Origin: Rostratula benghalensis | Lineage: Eukaryota; Chordata; Aves; Charadriiformes; Rostratulidae | Direction of reading: 5' to 3' | DNA length: 64,000 nucleotides | Assembly: GCA_013399305.1 (NCBI GenBank) | Contig: VXAI01000139.1 | Coordinates: 2,142,598 to 2,206,597 of the forward strand | Shown here: positions 37,593 to 51,266 of the stretch, in pieces | How the letters are laid out: each line of letters starts with the position of its first letter | Numbering within the stretch: position 1 is the stretch's first letter | Notes under the pieces: generated by a model | The model's database searches: none | The model's input: only the letters and a program-made list of their open reading frames with translations | What the model was told of the DNA's origin: nothing | Position numbers and translations under genes: made by a program

Positions 37593-37631
37593 TTTGAAGC
37601 AAGACTGAAGATTGTTGTTTAAATATTCATC
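37593..37631 (-). other. ESR2: ESR2 5' UTR part of exon 1 with predicted acceptor
   Basis: On the minus strand a pyrimidine-rich run and TTAG acceptor (37635-37632) end just before 37631, implying that an upstream non-coding exon splices here. In-frame TAG sits exactly at the acceptor, so the main frame cannot extend upstream unless spliced. The transcription start is not in this exon if the acceptor is used. Confidence 0.6.
37619..37630 (-). promoter_or_regulatory. ESR2: Three-codon upstream ORF before ESR2
   Basis: ATG AAT ATT TAA at 37630-37619, with the stop 26 bases before the main ATG and in a different frame. If present in the mRNA it could lower or tune initiation at the main start. 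It is read directly from the sequence; the effect is inferred. Confidence 0.5.
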
Positions 37632-38034
37632 CTAAGATGTTAAGGTATAAAAAAAGTTGAATTAAAAAGTAAGAAAGTTCTGTATTAAGGCTTTTCTGTA
37701 AAAGAAAAAAGGAATCAGTAAAACAGAAAATATAAAAATATCCTGTTAAAACACATTACATGATGGATGTACAAATTTAGTACCTTAAAGAAAGCTTTCC
37801 AGAACTTCCTTAAATATAAAGGCTCAGACAGACATTGAGTTCAGATTCCCTTAAAATATAATAATAATTTTTAAAAATCTCTTGAAGTCTGAAACAAAGA
37901 TGCCGGTGACAACTTGGAACCTAACAAAAGCTACTTGTTACAATCACTGTAAAACTGCTCTTTGTCAGAGGCAAAATTACCCTATGGTTCTCAACTGTGG
38001 TGTGAGTGCCCTAGAAACCAATTCTCTTTATAAA

Positions 38035-38046
38035 AGGTCATGACCT
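38035..38046. promoter_or_regulatory. Perfect AGGTCATGACCT palindrome (IR0)
   Basis: Two exact nuclear-receptor half-sites form an inverted repeat with no spacer, the layout of the palindromic thyroid-response element, also bound by retinoid receptors. It lies about 400 bases upstream of ESR2 exon 1 on its strand, and a TATAAA-like string (38030-38034 region, + strand) abuts it. Function is inferred. Confidence 0.55.
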
Positions 38047-40872
38047 CCTGCTCTCCCTCTAAGTGTACAACTTCAGTCTTCCCTTTATCCACACAAACAT
38101 GTAACAGCAGATACTGTGAAAACACACAAACACACACACATACATCTCTTTTACCTTCCAGAAACAGAACGCCACTGCACATCCCTCTCCAGAGAGGAGG
38201 AAGACATGCAACGGATGTCAGTAAGCAATGCAACTTCATCACTGAGAGCTCCCTGGATACCGCACTTCTGAACAGAGCCAATATAAAAGTAGAAGTCCCA
38301 AAATGCAGGTATTTCCAAAACTGACAAGACAGAACTCAAGCGATTTCATAAAACCCGGACGTTTTATAATTTCCTGCCACTCCACTCTCCATCCCTATCC
38401 CAAATACTCCTCATGCTTCCTCCTGTCTGAATCAACAGTCAAAACAGAAACCTTAATTTTTCCACTTTAAATACTCCTTGTCAGACTTAGGTACATCCAA
38501 ATTAGTTAAGGGAGACAAAATCTTGAAAAGAAAAAATTAAAAAAAAACCACACTGAAACAAATCTCCCAAGACATAAACCCTGTCCTCAAAGCATTACTT
38601 TTACAGTAGCATTTAAAAATATTTCTTTTTGATTCTTCAGTATGGGTTTCATTTGCAATTCATTCCAGCTTTGAAGACAAGACATTCAGTTCTCTTATAC
38701 CTTGCAATCCAAAACAATTCTGTTTCCAAAATAGCAAGTTCCAGCCCCCAGAACTGATAACGTAGTTTACTTTTACAGACGGTAATAAGACCTTAACATG
38801 AAAAATCACAGGGTAATTGAAAAGCCACCCACAGCTTTCCTGTCCCACAAGTGGCCAAAGTATTGACACTAAATATTCTTACCTTTTTTCACCTCACATG
38901 ACCAAAAAACAAGAAAAGGAAAATTCAAACACAGATTTGCTGATATACCAGCAACTTCCCTGTCCCAAAAATTCTCAGCCAGATTACATTTCTTGTATGC
39001 CATTATGGGACATTCACATATTTTTCTCCTCCAGGACCAAGACTGATTGTAGAAGCATCAATAAATAATGTAAGAAACAGTCTTTTTTAATAAAATGGAT
39101 AGTTTAGGATCCTTCCTTCTCACTCCACACTCTGTTGATGAAACTGAAGATATCTGTAAAAATGACCAGGAACTAATTTAAATCATCTTGGGCACTTCAG
39201 ACCCAGCTGCTGTTTTTTCCTTTGTGGGAAACAGGAAAATGAGATATCTCAGCAGCTGTTTATGTCCAGCAGTTGTTGCACTGGAACTCTGATGCAGCCA
39301 AAGCAGGAGAATCTGACCCCACTCCTCACACAATCCACACAGTTCATTTCCCGGAGCCAGATGCTTCACAGTCTCCTCTAAGAGAAACCCATCATTCAAC
39401 TTTCACTGCAAAAAGCACTTCAAATCTCAATAGTTCATTTCCAGGTTATGGGGCGGGTAGCCCAAATAATTTTTGAGCAGCAAATGATGAAACTAAGAAA
39501 TGATCTTAAAGCTTTGTTCAGTGGTTACTATGAACGGGCCCAGCGAGCACAGAGTTCAAAATGCATTTAAAGATTCTGTATAGGTAAAGCTGTATATTGT
39601 TTGTGATCTCAGAGGTTGCATGTATTCAAGGTGTGTGTGGACACTCTACAGGAGCATCTGGAATGTCCAGCAAGAGCTGACTGCACTAACTGTGTCCCTC
39701 TGCCCTCCTGCAAAGGGCACAAGGTAACCTCAGCCTTTCCAAGAGAAGGACTTGAGAGACATTATGACAACATCTCTGTTACAGTCAGCGGGAGAAATTC
39801 TGCTGTGATACTTTGATAGTTTTTGCAGGAGGCAACTGGTTGTGTAGTTCCCTTCAGGTATTTAGAAAAATATTTGCACATATGCTGTAGAAACAAAGAG
39901 AACACAGAGCTGGTACCATACAATTTTATGAACAGAAATCAGCTGAGCTTTAAGCATTTTTTTTCTGGAGAGGTAATCCAGTAGAGTGGTATGCAAGATA
40001 ACTGGCTATTTAGCAGAAGAACATACTCTCTCCAAAGGGCAACACACAGTATTTAAAACCATATACAGAAGTTACAAGGAGCAAGAGTGAAGGTTGTTTT
40101 AGAAAGAGAAGTCCATGCAAGCATGAAAAGTTGGTACAGTATTCCTAAAAAACAGGCTGCTCATAACTTATTTACAAGAGGAGGGACTCTAGGTTCCAGG
40201 AGGTTAAAGAAAACTGTACTCATAGTCTTCAGCAGACTGCAATATAGTGAAAAAATAACAGCTTTGGCTTAAGATAATTAACTTGGGTGACAGAAATAGT
40301 GCAGGCACAGTAGACTATGGATCTACGTGAGATCACATTGTTCACATTTCCTTATACCTGGAAAGGCATATTGTTAGGCCCAGAGCCTCACAAATAAAAT
40401 TAAGCTGCTGAAATTATCCAGTATTGTTCAGAAGGTCCTGTAAACTGACTGCTGGATTGTGAAGCTCCAAGGATTGTGAAGTTAAAGAAGGACTGCAAAT
40501 TCAGGGAATCAGATTTAAGGCTAGTGAAAACAAACTCTACTAACACCATTACCACAGAAGAAAGCACAGCATTTAACTAAAGGATTAGGATAACTAGTGC
40601 AACAGGCTACTATAATTGTTCCATCCTGGTATAATATTCTCATATCTTAAGCACCATTCATTAAACAGAAATGGACTCCTATGTAAAGTGAACTCCCATT
40701 CCATCATCTCCTCCTTCTCTAAAGAAAGATTTTAAAATTATGATTCAATTTTCAAGTACATTATTTAGATCTAATATATCAGCACTGCACTAGATCTGTA
40801 CTAGACACAAACAGGTATCCATTATTTTTATACTATAGTCTTCTGGGAGACTGCAAACATTTTACAGAACTG

Positions 40873-40965
40873 TAGAATCATAGAATGGTTAGAATTGGAA
40901 GGGACCTTAAAGATCATTGAGTTCCAACACCCCTGCAGTCCACTTCAGTCAGTTTAGTTTAGCAA
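40873..40965 (-). mobile_element. CR1 LINE 3' end
   Basis: Reads AGAATCATAGAATGGTTAGA then ATTGGAAGGGACCTTAAAGA and GTTCCAACACCCCTGC on +, the reverse complement of the CR1 3' terminal hairpin and ATTCTATG tail. Only the terminal part is kept. Confidence 0.9.
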
Positions 40966-42409
40966 GATACGCAACAGCTGAAATACCATTATTAAGTAAA
41001 TAGCCATTTTGTCTAGTTCCTTGAGTAACACTTACCAGTCACAACTCTAAGTTACTAAGGGGAGGGTTCATGCTGGAATAAAATAGTTGCATTGGCTCCA
41101 GTACACAGACGATGACGCCACTATCCATGAGGATGTAGGAACAGAAATGTGATGTTATCAATGTTCTCCGCAAAAAAAACCAAACCAAACCAAAACAAAA
41201 GGTTTCTGGTCTCTAAACAGCTCTACATACGAAACATGATGTATCTTGAGAGTCACCACGCAAGACACAGCAGATCAGGCACAAGAACTGGTTTAGATGT
41301 CATAGTCAAACAGATACATGGGTAAATAATTAAGCCATCTGACCTGTTTGAACAAACTCAAAAGCCAGTTATTGCACATTACCTATATCAAGCATCTTTT
41401 TAAAAGGCTTGCATAAATAAATAACAATTCTTTTTTAGCTTTGGAAAAGGGAAAAAATAGGCAGAGGGCAGGCTGCCATGTTTTAGAGCTTGCTTGGAAA
41501 CATAATACAATAGCTTTTCCTAGAAAAACGCAAAAGTCTGCAGAAAGCGATGGTGATGGATGTTCCCTGGCACTATTCCATCAACACACACTACAACATG
41601 CTTAGAGTTTGAGGTGAGTCATATATTTTGTAACAGAATTAAGGCGACCTCTTTTTCTGCTAGACTTAAAGTGCAATCATTCTTCCTTTCATTTTAACAG
41701 AAGTGATTCAGCAAGCATGTGTTCCAGTAACCCACAGCCCCTCAGTCATCTTGCAAAGCATTCCATTAATATTCTGCTAAGTTAAACTTTACACAACTCA
41801 CTGCAACAGTGAACTGAATCCTTTTCTCAAAATCTGATCATTAAAGGAAAGCCATTGCTGATGCATAAAATAGCGCTTGTGCTCCAAGATTTGTGAAAAA
41901 CATTACTCATTAAACACAGCAGTACCAGACCCTGCCAACAGAAGGCATATAAAGTAAACAAGTTTATTATTACCTGAGAAGGATTAGATGCAACAAGTAG
42001 GGAACAGCTCGGGAGGCAAAATGAAAATAAAGCTGTTTGTCTAGACCTCAGATGATGTACACATTCCTGCAAAATTAATAGTCTATTGTCAGTGGGATCA
42101 AGCCCTCTTCTCAAAAACATATTGCAGATTAAAAAGCACATGGGCAAGAATCCTTTGAAACATTTAAGAAAAATGAGCATTCTCTTCAGCCTATCTTAGC
42201 CTCTATATTACTGAGAACACTGACAACTTCTAGGTTATTCTAAACATTCATAAATATATTTCAGGTCTCGGTGCATCTGAGATACACAGAAGCACCAAGG
42301 GAACTGGGTTTTTCCACCAGAGGAACACAAGACCGCAGGAGGGTGCAATTTCAGCCTTCTGCTCCCCAAAGTGGAGTTACAAAAACAAAGCCACTTTTCA
42401 GAAAAAGTG

Positions 42410-42655
42410 CAAGTAGAGATTACAGCACAAGTCAGTGCAAGGGGGATTCCAGTTGGACAGAAGAAAAAATTCTCCAGAGTGAGAATTAAGTACAGGAACA
42501 GTATACTTAGAAATGCTGTGAAATCTCCATCTCTGGAGATATTAAAAAACCTGACTGAAAAAGGCCCTGAGCAACCTGACCTCACTTTGAGCAGGATGCT
42601 GCATTAGTTGCTCTCTAGATATCCCTTCCCACCAGAATTATTTTATGATTATGTT
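42410..42655 (+). mobile_element. CR1 LINE 3' UTR fragment (old)
   Basis: Contains GGACAGAAGAAAAAATTCTC, AAATCTCCATCTCTGGAGAT, a GAGCAACCTGACC block, TTTGAGCAGGATGCTGCATT and ATCCCTTCCCACCAG. The order matches the CR1 3' end, with the tail decayed to TTATGATTATG. Confidence 0.75.
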
Positions 42656-45600
42656 AATCCACTATCAGAGGCATTCGTAGCAGAGGAAATTCCATTTTAC
42701 CTGTGCTGGAAGGAGCGATGCATATCAAAGGAGCATAAGTCACCTTGGGCACTGGGCACCACATCAACTTCATTCAAGAACATAAGAGCTGTGGGTCTTG
42801 ACCAAAGACAGCCAGCATTTAACACTTCATGGTACATGAAAACACATCTCACATATACTGCAATGGGATTAGTTCACTAGAAGGTATGCAGACAATTGGA
42901 AGAGATTTTCATTTCAATTCAAACGAAAGTTAAGCTTGACTGCAGTTATTTTTTGCTTTTCAATTTGTAGACTCTTAAAATGTTATCAGACCTCAGAATG
43001 GATTTAAGCTTTCTATGATTTGCATATCTTACTATATTTCATAGGCTTAAGGATCCAGAGACCAGAAATGGAAAGCCACTGTGCTGCTCAAGAATACAAA
43101 TGCAAACTGAGAGACTTCAGCTGCTTTTCTCTCCAGGTTGTTACTTCAAAGTACAGCATAGATCCTCAATATATATTCCATCAGAAAGAAAATTCGAATT
43201 TCAGTGTGAAAATTTTAGCATGCTCCACTAGAAAAGAAACATCTATTAAAACTATTAGACAAGTAGCAATTACAAGGATCTAACAGAAGAATTTGTAATC
43301 ACACTTCAATCCACAGCAGTATCGTGGCAGAAGCCAGCACACACAATATCACCCTTGTCCAATAAGAAATTTATTATTAAAATATTATCTCCCTTTGATG
43401 CAAGGAAGGGCAAGGAAGAGCAGTACAGGCTGGTCTTTATCTGGGACTCAGATTTTCATGGAGCTGGAATTTGCATCTGTATCCAGCATCTGTGAAGCTC
43501 ACTTGGGTCTTTCAGCACATGCTAATTAATTAAGCTAATTCTTAAGAAGTTAATTCTGAGGAGTTAATTCTTGGTTTGATGATCAGAACATAGTTCTGTG
43601 CCAGCACCAGGGAATCCACCAGCTTCTTGGGCCCAGGAAGAATTAATTTCTTCCATCACCATTTCTCTCTTAATGACAGTGAAGAATGAGCATATAGGAC
43701 CCTTTCTCCACCTCATTACTCTCTAGTCATTACAAAAGCCTGTATTGAGGGACATCTTTAATTCTTATGATTCTGATGAGAAACAGAGCACCACACTCAA
43801 TCTGCCTTCAAAAAGGGCAAATATATATGGAGAAACAACATCATTTTGCCCAGTGGGTATTATACACAGCTTGGTAGGTTACTGAATCTGTCTAACTAAC
43901 TGTCTTAGTTATTGGCATGCTGTAGGCATGAGCTGGCATACGCACTGAGATTCTTTGACTCAAGTCAAGTCCTTTCTGTTTACTCTTACAACAATTCAGC
44001 ATCTCCTGTATTAGAAATAAATACATCGGGGACTGAAAATACCACTGTATTTATGCCCTGTTCCCACAGCAGTTCCCTCATGGAAGTCTGTGAGGATATA
44101 CAGCAGGCACACACAAGCAGTGCCAGCAGCAATGCACTCATGCCAGACAGACATTTAAGAGACAAAAGGGAGGGAGGAAAAGTCGATATGCAAAGAAAAA
44201 CAAGTAAATCAGTCAATAGGAATTGGAGGGAAACTGTCTGTCTTGCTTTCTGAGGAAAGCAAAGATGAGATATTTTCCCTGGCAGCAGCTGTCCATCACT
44301 AGGCATAAAAACCTGTGATGAGATTAAAAGCTCTTTGGCCAACAGACGATACAGTAAGGTCATAGGTGCCCCTACAGCCTAGACCCCCTAGCAATCTACA
44401 GGCAACAAGATTAGAAAGGTGAGTAGACAAAGGGGACATATCCCAAAATGACATGAACTAATTTATGTGCTGCAGCACATGTACCACCCGAGGACCTGAC
44501 CTGCCACAGCTCCAAAACATGGGGTGGGAGTTCCTGTTTGGTGTGTATGTCAGTGAATGCAGGATTTAATTTCTCCTGGCTAAACAGACATGATGCATTG
44601 GTTGTTCCTTTGAGCATGCCATGCCTCAGGCTCCTCAAGTGACCTCTTGCTTTATGAAACTGAGAAGCAATGTTGATAACCACAGTTGTCTTTGGAATAA
44701 GAAAATCTTCATGGCAAGCATGTTGTCAGGGGATCATTTTTTTCGGATCTACATGACCTGAAGAGTGGAGAAAAAGCAGCAGAATTTTTTTCTGTCAGAC
44801 CACTGTGCAATATTCCTTATTCCACTCTCACCTCCCCCAAATAAAACCATCTTATATAGCGTGTTTTTCCAGAGAGGTTCTTTACTACGCAAATTGGATA
44901 CTATTACGCTGTAGGATTCATTTACGTAACGAAAGAGTTTGTTTCACCAATGATCTTTCTAAGCAACAAGCCCAAAGCCTCTTCAGCTAACAGCACCTGT
45001 CAGCATTGTTTTCAAGACAGCCCTTTGTTTCTGTCCAAGAAAAACATGCCATATGCAAGGGGCCTTTTCCATCCCGCGACTCCTGTGGCCACTAAAGCTG
45101 TGGGGTTGAACTGTACTTTGGGAGACACTGAGGGACTGACTTCATTTGTGTGACTATGACAGCAAGGAGCATCCAGTCTGCATCTTGCGCAGCTCAGTAT
45201 CCAAACAACATACTTCATACATATGTGGCTGCCCGACCTAATACGTGGTTACTTTATCTTTTACTGCACAAAGCAAACTTCTGTCATCTTTTTAGTCATA
45301 AAACTTGAATAAACAACCTTTTCTATAATTGGATAGAAATGAAATCTATGTATGAATACATAAGAAATGCAGTACAGTTTTAGACGGTTTTCTGGTTTTA
45401 GCTAAAAGGCAATTTGTTTCCTTATTGGAATTTATGCAAAGTACTATTTGACTTGTATTCATTTTGTTATGCATCTTCACATTGACAGAAAATTCAAGAC
45501 TAAATAATTTTCCACTGCAATTTTATTCTATCTTCTTTAAGAAAAAAAAAAGACAACTTTCATAACATAGTTATTTGATAGCCAATTTTGATAACTAACA

Positions 45601-46650
45601 ACTGCCTAATTAGTAATTATACTGTAACTTTTCCCTCATCATCACTAATTTACTGAAGTAATGTAGAAACCAAGATATCACTTACTCTTTCCTTTCAAGC
45701 TGTGAAACACTGCATAATGCTGTGTAAATTCCAAGATGAGACACATTTAACATCTTCCACAGGTAACAAAAGTTTCTGCATACCTTTAAGTCCCTTAAAC
45801 AAAACCAGCTGGTCTAGATTTCTCTCATTATTAATCTGGACATGAAAACCTGCCTTTTACTGTGAGTAAAATCTTGTCTCAACTGAGTTAGAATTTCATT
45901 GCTGATTCACACAGGCAGACATTTGTCTAATACATTAATTTAGGGAAAATTTGAATGTCCTCCTCGCCTTATTAAAAGGAAATCTGAGAAATTATTCCAG
46001 GATTTCTGTTATCTGAACTTTAAATTTCCTGTCTCTGGAGAAATGGACCAGCAAACTCTTCTATGTGAATATTTTTTGCTGCTAGCAAAAGCATGTAGCA
46101 GATAACTGAAGAAAAGCACAATAACATAGTGGATATAACATCTGTTCAGCCTCCTGGATCACCATCTATTTTCAGTGTAAGTTTGTTCTTTGCTACTTGT
46201 TCCTTTAAGTCAATACTCAAGAACCTGAACTAAAACTAAGTGTATTTAAAAAGATCATATACTAACATGACTTTATAATGGATTATTGAACACATTTTAA
46301 TCAATTCTTTATCAGAATATTATCATAGACACTCCCAGGCTGATTTATTGAAGGCTATTCTGCAATTGCGGCATTTTAAGAGCATCCCTAAACCTAAGGG
46401 TATTTTATCCATATGATATTTCAAGTTTGTCAGGTTACCAACAAAAGAATTACTAGGATATAAAAAAAAAAATAAAAAAAAAATGTGATTCTGCTTTCTC
46501 CAGCAATACTTGAAGCTCTGTTAATTAATTATTGTAATTCAGGGCACTTAAGAGAGCAACTGTAAAGAAGCATTGGATTTAGCCCATACTTTCAGGTCTA
46601 ACATTTTCATTGTTATTTCTCTTTTGAAAGGCTTAGGAAGCTGAACTCTT

Positions 46651-46665
46651 CACACACACACACAC
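46651..46665. repeat. (CA)n microsatellite
   Basis: Seven and a half CA units followed by GCACA. Confidence 0.9.
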
Positions 46666-49574
46666 GCACAAGAGTTACCAGTCTGAGAATGGAGACACTA
46701 CAGTTGTATTCCTCTAACCCTGTGTTGCAGTCACTGTGTCTCCAAAATTAAGTTACACTTGTTTAAAAAGATACAGAATGGCTAAGAATGAAAAGCAAAA
46801 AGGAGGATAGCATCAGAGGGGTGATTCTATGTTTAAACTATGTTCACAAACATAAGGAGGGATTTTTGATAAAGTTCTGAAATAGCAAATAAAAGTTCTA
46901 AAGCTTTAAATTAGAGATACAAAATGTATTTATTGCTTCACTAAAGGCACCATACTTTGGTCTAAGATTTTTCTTCCCCTTGGGGAGACAACAAATGAGC
47001 AAGGAATTTCAAGGATAGGGATGAGGAAACAGATTGCTGGTAATGCTCAGCATGTCAGAATCAAATGCTAAATGATTTTATGTTCAAAAGCAATTTCTTA
47101 TGCAACTCATAGACATATCAAAACTTTCTCTGCACATAAATGGTAATTTTGCAGCATTCTTCATTTGACACGGCTGAACCCCTTCCCAAAAAGAAACAAC
47201 ACATTTACCAACCACTGCAAGGTCCAAAATGCTTAATTTGTTGTTTATCCCATCCTTTCTCCAGATTGAAATGTATTTTCTCTAGTAAAACCTCACTTAC
47301 AAAACTTTCAATATAAGACCAGATCATTCTTTTCAGTGCCAGCCAAAAGTCTTTACTAGCATTCAGGCAGATGGTTTCTAATGGGTCTGATAAAGAATTA
47401 TGTCCAATCTTTAGTTATTGTTAAATATACCTTTTTGCATTTCCAAAAGCACACGTTAAGTAACAGGTTTGTATCTTCTTGTTTAATAAGGAAGATCCTT
47501 GACAAAACTGAAGATCTCATTAAAAGAATATAAACCTATATCACAGACTTTAATATGGGAAAACTACTTGGGTAGACACAGCAACTGTAAAAACAAAACC
47601 TGAGACATTTATCAGTACAAGACCTGAAAACTGAAAAGCCTGATCCACAATCCAGGTAAGTCAAAACTTCCAGTAACTCCAATTTGGTTTGGATCAGGTG
47701 CTAAAAAATGCTATACCATAAATGGCTTTTACCCCTTATGAGCATATTCATTTGTGCTGTTTTTCAAAAACTTTAAAAATCCAGACTCCTAAGTTATGGT
47801 CAAAAGTACTCCTTCAGCTTTTAGTGCAGTAATCCTACTCCAATTAGATTCTTAAAACAAAGTCCTAAAATACAGCAAACGTCCACAATTTTCTCTGAAT
47901 CCACAAAGAATTTTTAAAACAAGCCTATTGAAAGATCATTTTATCTGCATAAACTGATTTAAGAACAAATGTACATTGGAGCTAAAACAAAAACTCTCAG
48001 TAATTTAACTATCCCATTTCACTTTACATAGGTTATTGTTCATAAATCCGGAAGTTATCGATTGCAGAGCTTTGGTAACATTTAAAATAAGAAATATTTC
48101 ATTCAATACAGCACGTACCTGATTGACACTGAATAGGGTTTCTGCTCTTTATAAATGTTCTGACAGCATTACATTGTCAGCAAGGTTTTCACATAGCAAT
48201 TCTGGATTTGTTTTCCTTCTTTCCTTTATCTCTTGATTCTAAAGCAGCTGTGCCCACCACCACTTAGTGATCAGATTTCAAATATGAATCTTTTCAAAGC
48301 AATGTGATGCCAGCTCATCAGTGCAAGATTACACGGATACTATCAGTGTTTCCTTTCCCTGTGAAGGCAAGACCTAAGCAGAAGTTCCTCCTCCTCCTTT
48401 CTGACATAACAAGCTTCTGAATTTGTCGTTCACTGCAGTTACAGCTCTTACACGACTGAATCATTTCATAAGCCAAGCATTCTCATATTTAGCTCAGAAA
48501 TATGAATTATTAACTAACCAGCAATTTGGAAAGAAAATACTGAGATTTAAAAAAAATAAAATAAATCAAACTTTTTATATCTTTGTCACAGGAAAACCTG
48601 AAACATAATTAACATTTGCTCTGAACCAGCAATCTACTCATCTTAGGCATTCTGAGCAACATAATTAATGAACTACATTGGCATTAGTTTTAAACACTAG
48701 ATGCATAAACACAGATGAGGGGAGATTTTTTATGCATCTCCATTCTTTTTCAAACAAAGGAAATTAACCTGAAGCCATTTGAGGTGATATCTTTATTTTA
48801 CCATTTAACATTTCTTAACATAAAAGAAAAAGTAATTGAAGACAGGCAGCAAGGTCCAATTCTCAATTATACATTGTGATTACTTTCAAAATGGTTGATT
48901 AGCTGCCCAGCATTAACCTCATTTACTCTAGGGAAGCTGACATGCTTGTAGATATGCTTGAATAAAGCCTGATGTTTTTCAGTCATTTTAGACTCCAAAA
49001 TACCTACACAACCTTCTGAAATCTCATCTGAATTAGGAAACTTGAGCATTGTCAACTCATGCAGCTGAAATAGTCCTGCCCTCTTTGCTATCAACGGCTT
49101 CTCTGGAAGTACAGCCACAACCAAACCAAGGTAGTATTACTATCCACGTCATCCATTCTCATAATTACTTCATGCTAATGCAATTTTCTCTCAGCAGCAG
49201 ATTTGCCTTTCTACCTTGCTTCTATGCTTTTTTTTTCCTTGAGCCTCCCCAACTCCTCTCATTCCTATTTTGCAGGTCCAGAGACAGCTTCTTTTAATCT
49301 GAAAATCCATTTGTTTTGAGAGATAGAGCATTTTGCAAGCTACAGGCACTTTTTCATGATCTTATAAGGAGTCAGACCTGTGCCTATCCAATCCCATTTG
49401 TGCCTGTAGTTATCCTTAAACACTGTTTAAGGGCAAGATCATGTTCTCTACCATCCTCAAAACTCATGAGATAAGAGCATTGAGGTTCACCACTAAGTAC
49501 TACAGTAGTGCACCTTAGTTGTTTGCATGCTGTTTTTCCCTTTTCATGTCCTGATGTAGCCTCTAAACCATCTG

Positions 49575-49608
49575 TACCAGGCCCTGGTCCTGCAAATTAC
49601 CTTACTCT
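49575..49608 (+). repeat. Ancient interspersed repeat trace
   Basis: ACCAGGCCCTGGTCCTGCAA then ATTACCTTACTC recalls a phrase common in turtle, crocodile and bird genomes in old LINE-derived repeats. Assignment is from memory and weak. Confidence 0.3.
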
Positions 49609-50298
49609 AAATATCTGACCCTTGAGAAAGCTCCCCTCTATTTTTAGTGTCCTCCTGCCCCTTTCACATGACATCAACCAAGACTCTACTGATAAAAGAC
49701 CTTTTATTTCCACAAATGGATGGTAAAAGCTTTTAAAAGCAGGAAGGACAGAGGGTACACTACCAATACCCATCAGCAGAAGTTAGACTTGTGAGGACAT
49801 CAGTGGGGTCAAGAGATCGTTATAGCTGTCTTCTCCCCATGAAAACCAAGGGAAGTCACCTGATAAAACAGGCACCTGCCATTTTATGGGTAGATCTACT
49901 AGAAACTACAGCAGTCCCTGTCATCAGTCACTTTACAGCACACAAGATTTCTGCAGAACAAAACTGTTTGGCATTTTACTGCCTTCAATAACTTCAAGAT
50001 GTGTTGCCACAGGAGTATCTAAGAGCTCATATACATGTTCTGCCCTGACTAATATTGGAATAATACCTGTGCACCCCTGCAGAAGGGCTCACAAAACGCA
50101 GATCTAAGAGATGAAAGAGGAACAACCACTATGGATACCAAAAAAAGCACTAGGAGCAGCATTAAGTAATTAGTTATTAACTGCATCTTTCTTCACCATT
50201 CTGATTTTCTCTCAGTTAGGAGCCACAGCTATTTGTGTTAATAGAAGAAAAAACCTTAAATCAAAGCAAATTAAGATTTTATTAAGCAATTTATGTGT

Positions 50299-50324
50299 TA
50301 GATAAGTGATCTAGATAAGTGATC
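50299..50324. repeat. Tandem 13-base repeat x2
   Basis: TAGATAAGTGATC is repeated exactly, at 50299-50311 and 50312-50324. Confidence 0.9.
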
Positions 50325-51209
50325 AGGAACAAGTTGGCAGTAGACAAAATAAAACAAGTTGTCTTCTCTTTCTTTTATATATGTAATGCACATTAATGTT
50401 TCCTAAAACAATATAAAATTAGAAGGCCTTTAATTAACATATTTTTCTCACAGTTTTTTTGGGGAGTTGACCATCAAGACAGGAGTTTCCATGCACAGAA
50501 AGGGATGATTAGATTTGGAGCTACAACAGTTTTTAACTGGAACAGCACCTGTCTAGCAGATGTGGAGCAGTTATGAGGAGCCTTCAGTCAATACACAAGA
50601 CAAAAATAACCCAAATAAGATGTAGCTCAGGATGATACACTCCCCTGTGTGTACAAGGACATAAAGGAAAATACATTAACGCAAACAGATTAAAAAAGCA
50701 GTTTCCTTGACAAAGGTGCTGTAATTGAATAAAATCTGTATTGTTCCAGACACATGGAGTTGCTTACATCATTATCACCTACAATTATTAAAGGTTGAGC
50801 AGCTCCTGGGACCACAGGATTCACCATGCCAACTATACTGTATGGTGTTATATTGTCTGTATATTCCCTAAGTAAAGAACCAGGTTTTCTTCTCAGGATT
50901 CCCACTGTATTTAATACCCTAGGTCTCACAGTCATGACTTGGCTTTCTAGCAAATTCACGTTATATAGGCAATTTGAAGAGTAGTTTGACTTGAGGATTC
51001 ACCTAATAAAGAACCTTTTTACCACCTCCCACAAGTTTTAAAGGTGTTATAGTAAAAGGATCTCACTGAAGGAAGAGTGAAGAAAAAGGGCCAGAACAGA
51101 ACTGCAGAAGGAATTTTTTTTGATAGAGTTCATCAGTGGTTACATGTTCTTGCATGTCTATTATTAAATTGCTGTGGCAATCTCTTTAAGGACAGCTGCT
51201 GATAGTTGC

Positions 51210-51266
51210 AAAAAAACCAAAAAAAACCCCAAAACCAAAACAAACAGACAAACAAACAAACAAAAA
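51210..51266. repeat. A/C-rich simple repeat (AAAC-type)
   Basis: A mix of poly-A, AAAACC and ACAAACAA units, low complexity. Confidence 0.85.

Larger units (their letters stand above)
37632..42409. other. ESR2 5' flank or 5' UTR intron, proximal part
   Basis: No coding exon seen. Holds the IR0 palindrome, a CA-rich stretch near 38127-38141, a CR1 3' end at 40873-40965 and an AAACC-rich run at 41172-41200. No CpG-rich promoter is visible. Confidence 0.5.

Noticed and set aside
43986..44363. 125-codon minus-strand and 113-codon plus-strand frames over the same bases
   Set aside because: Mutual overlap in a CA/GT and purine-rich stretch, no domain and no splice context; chance.
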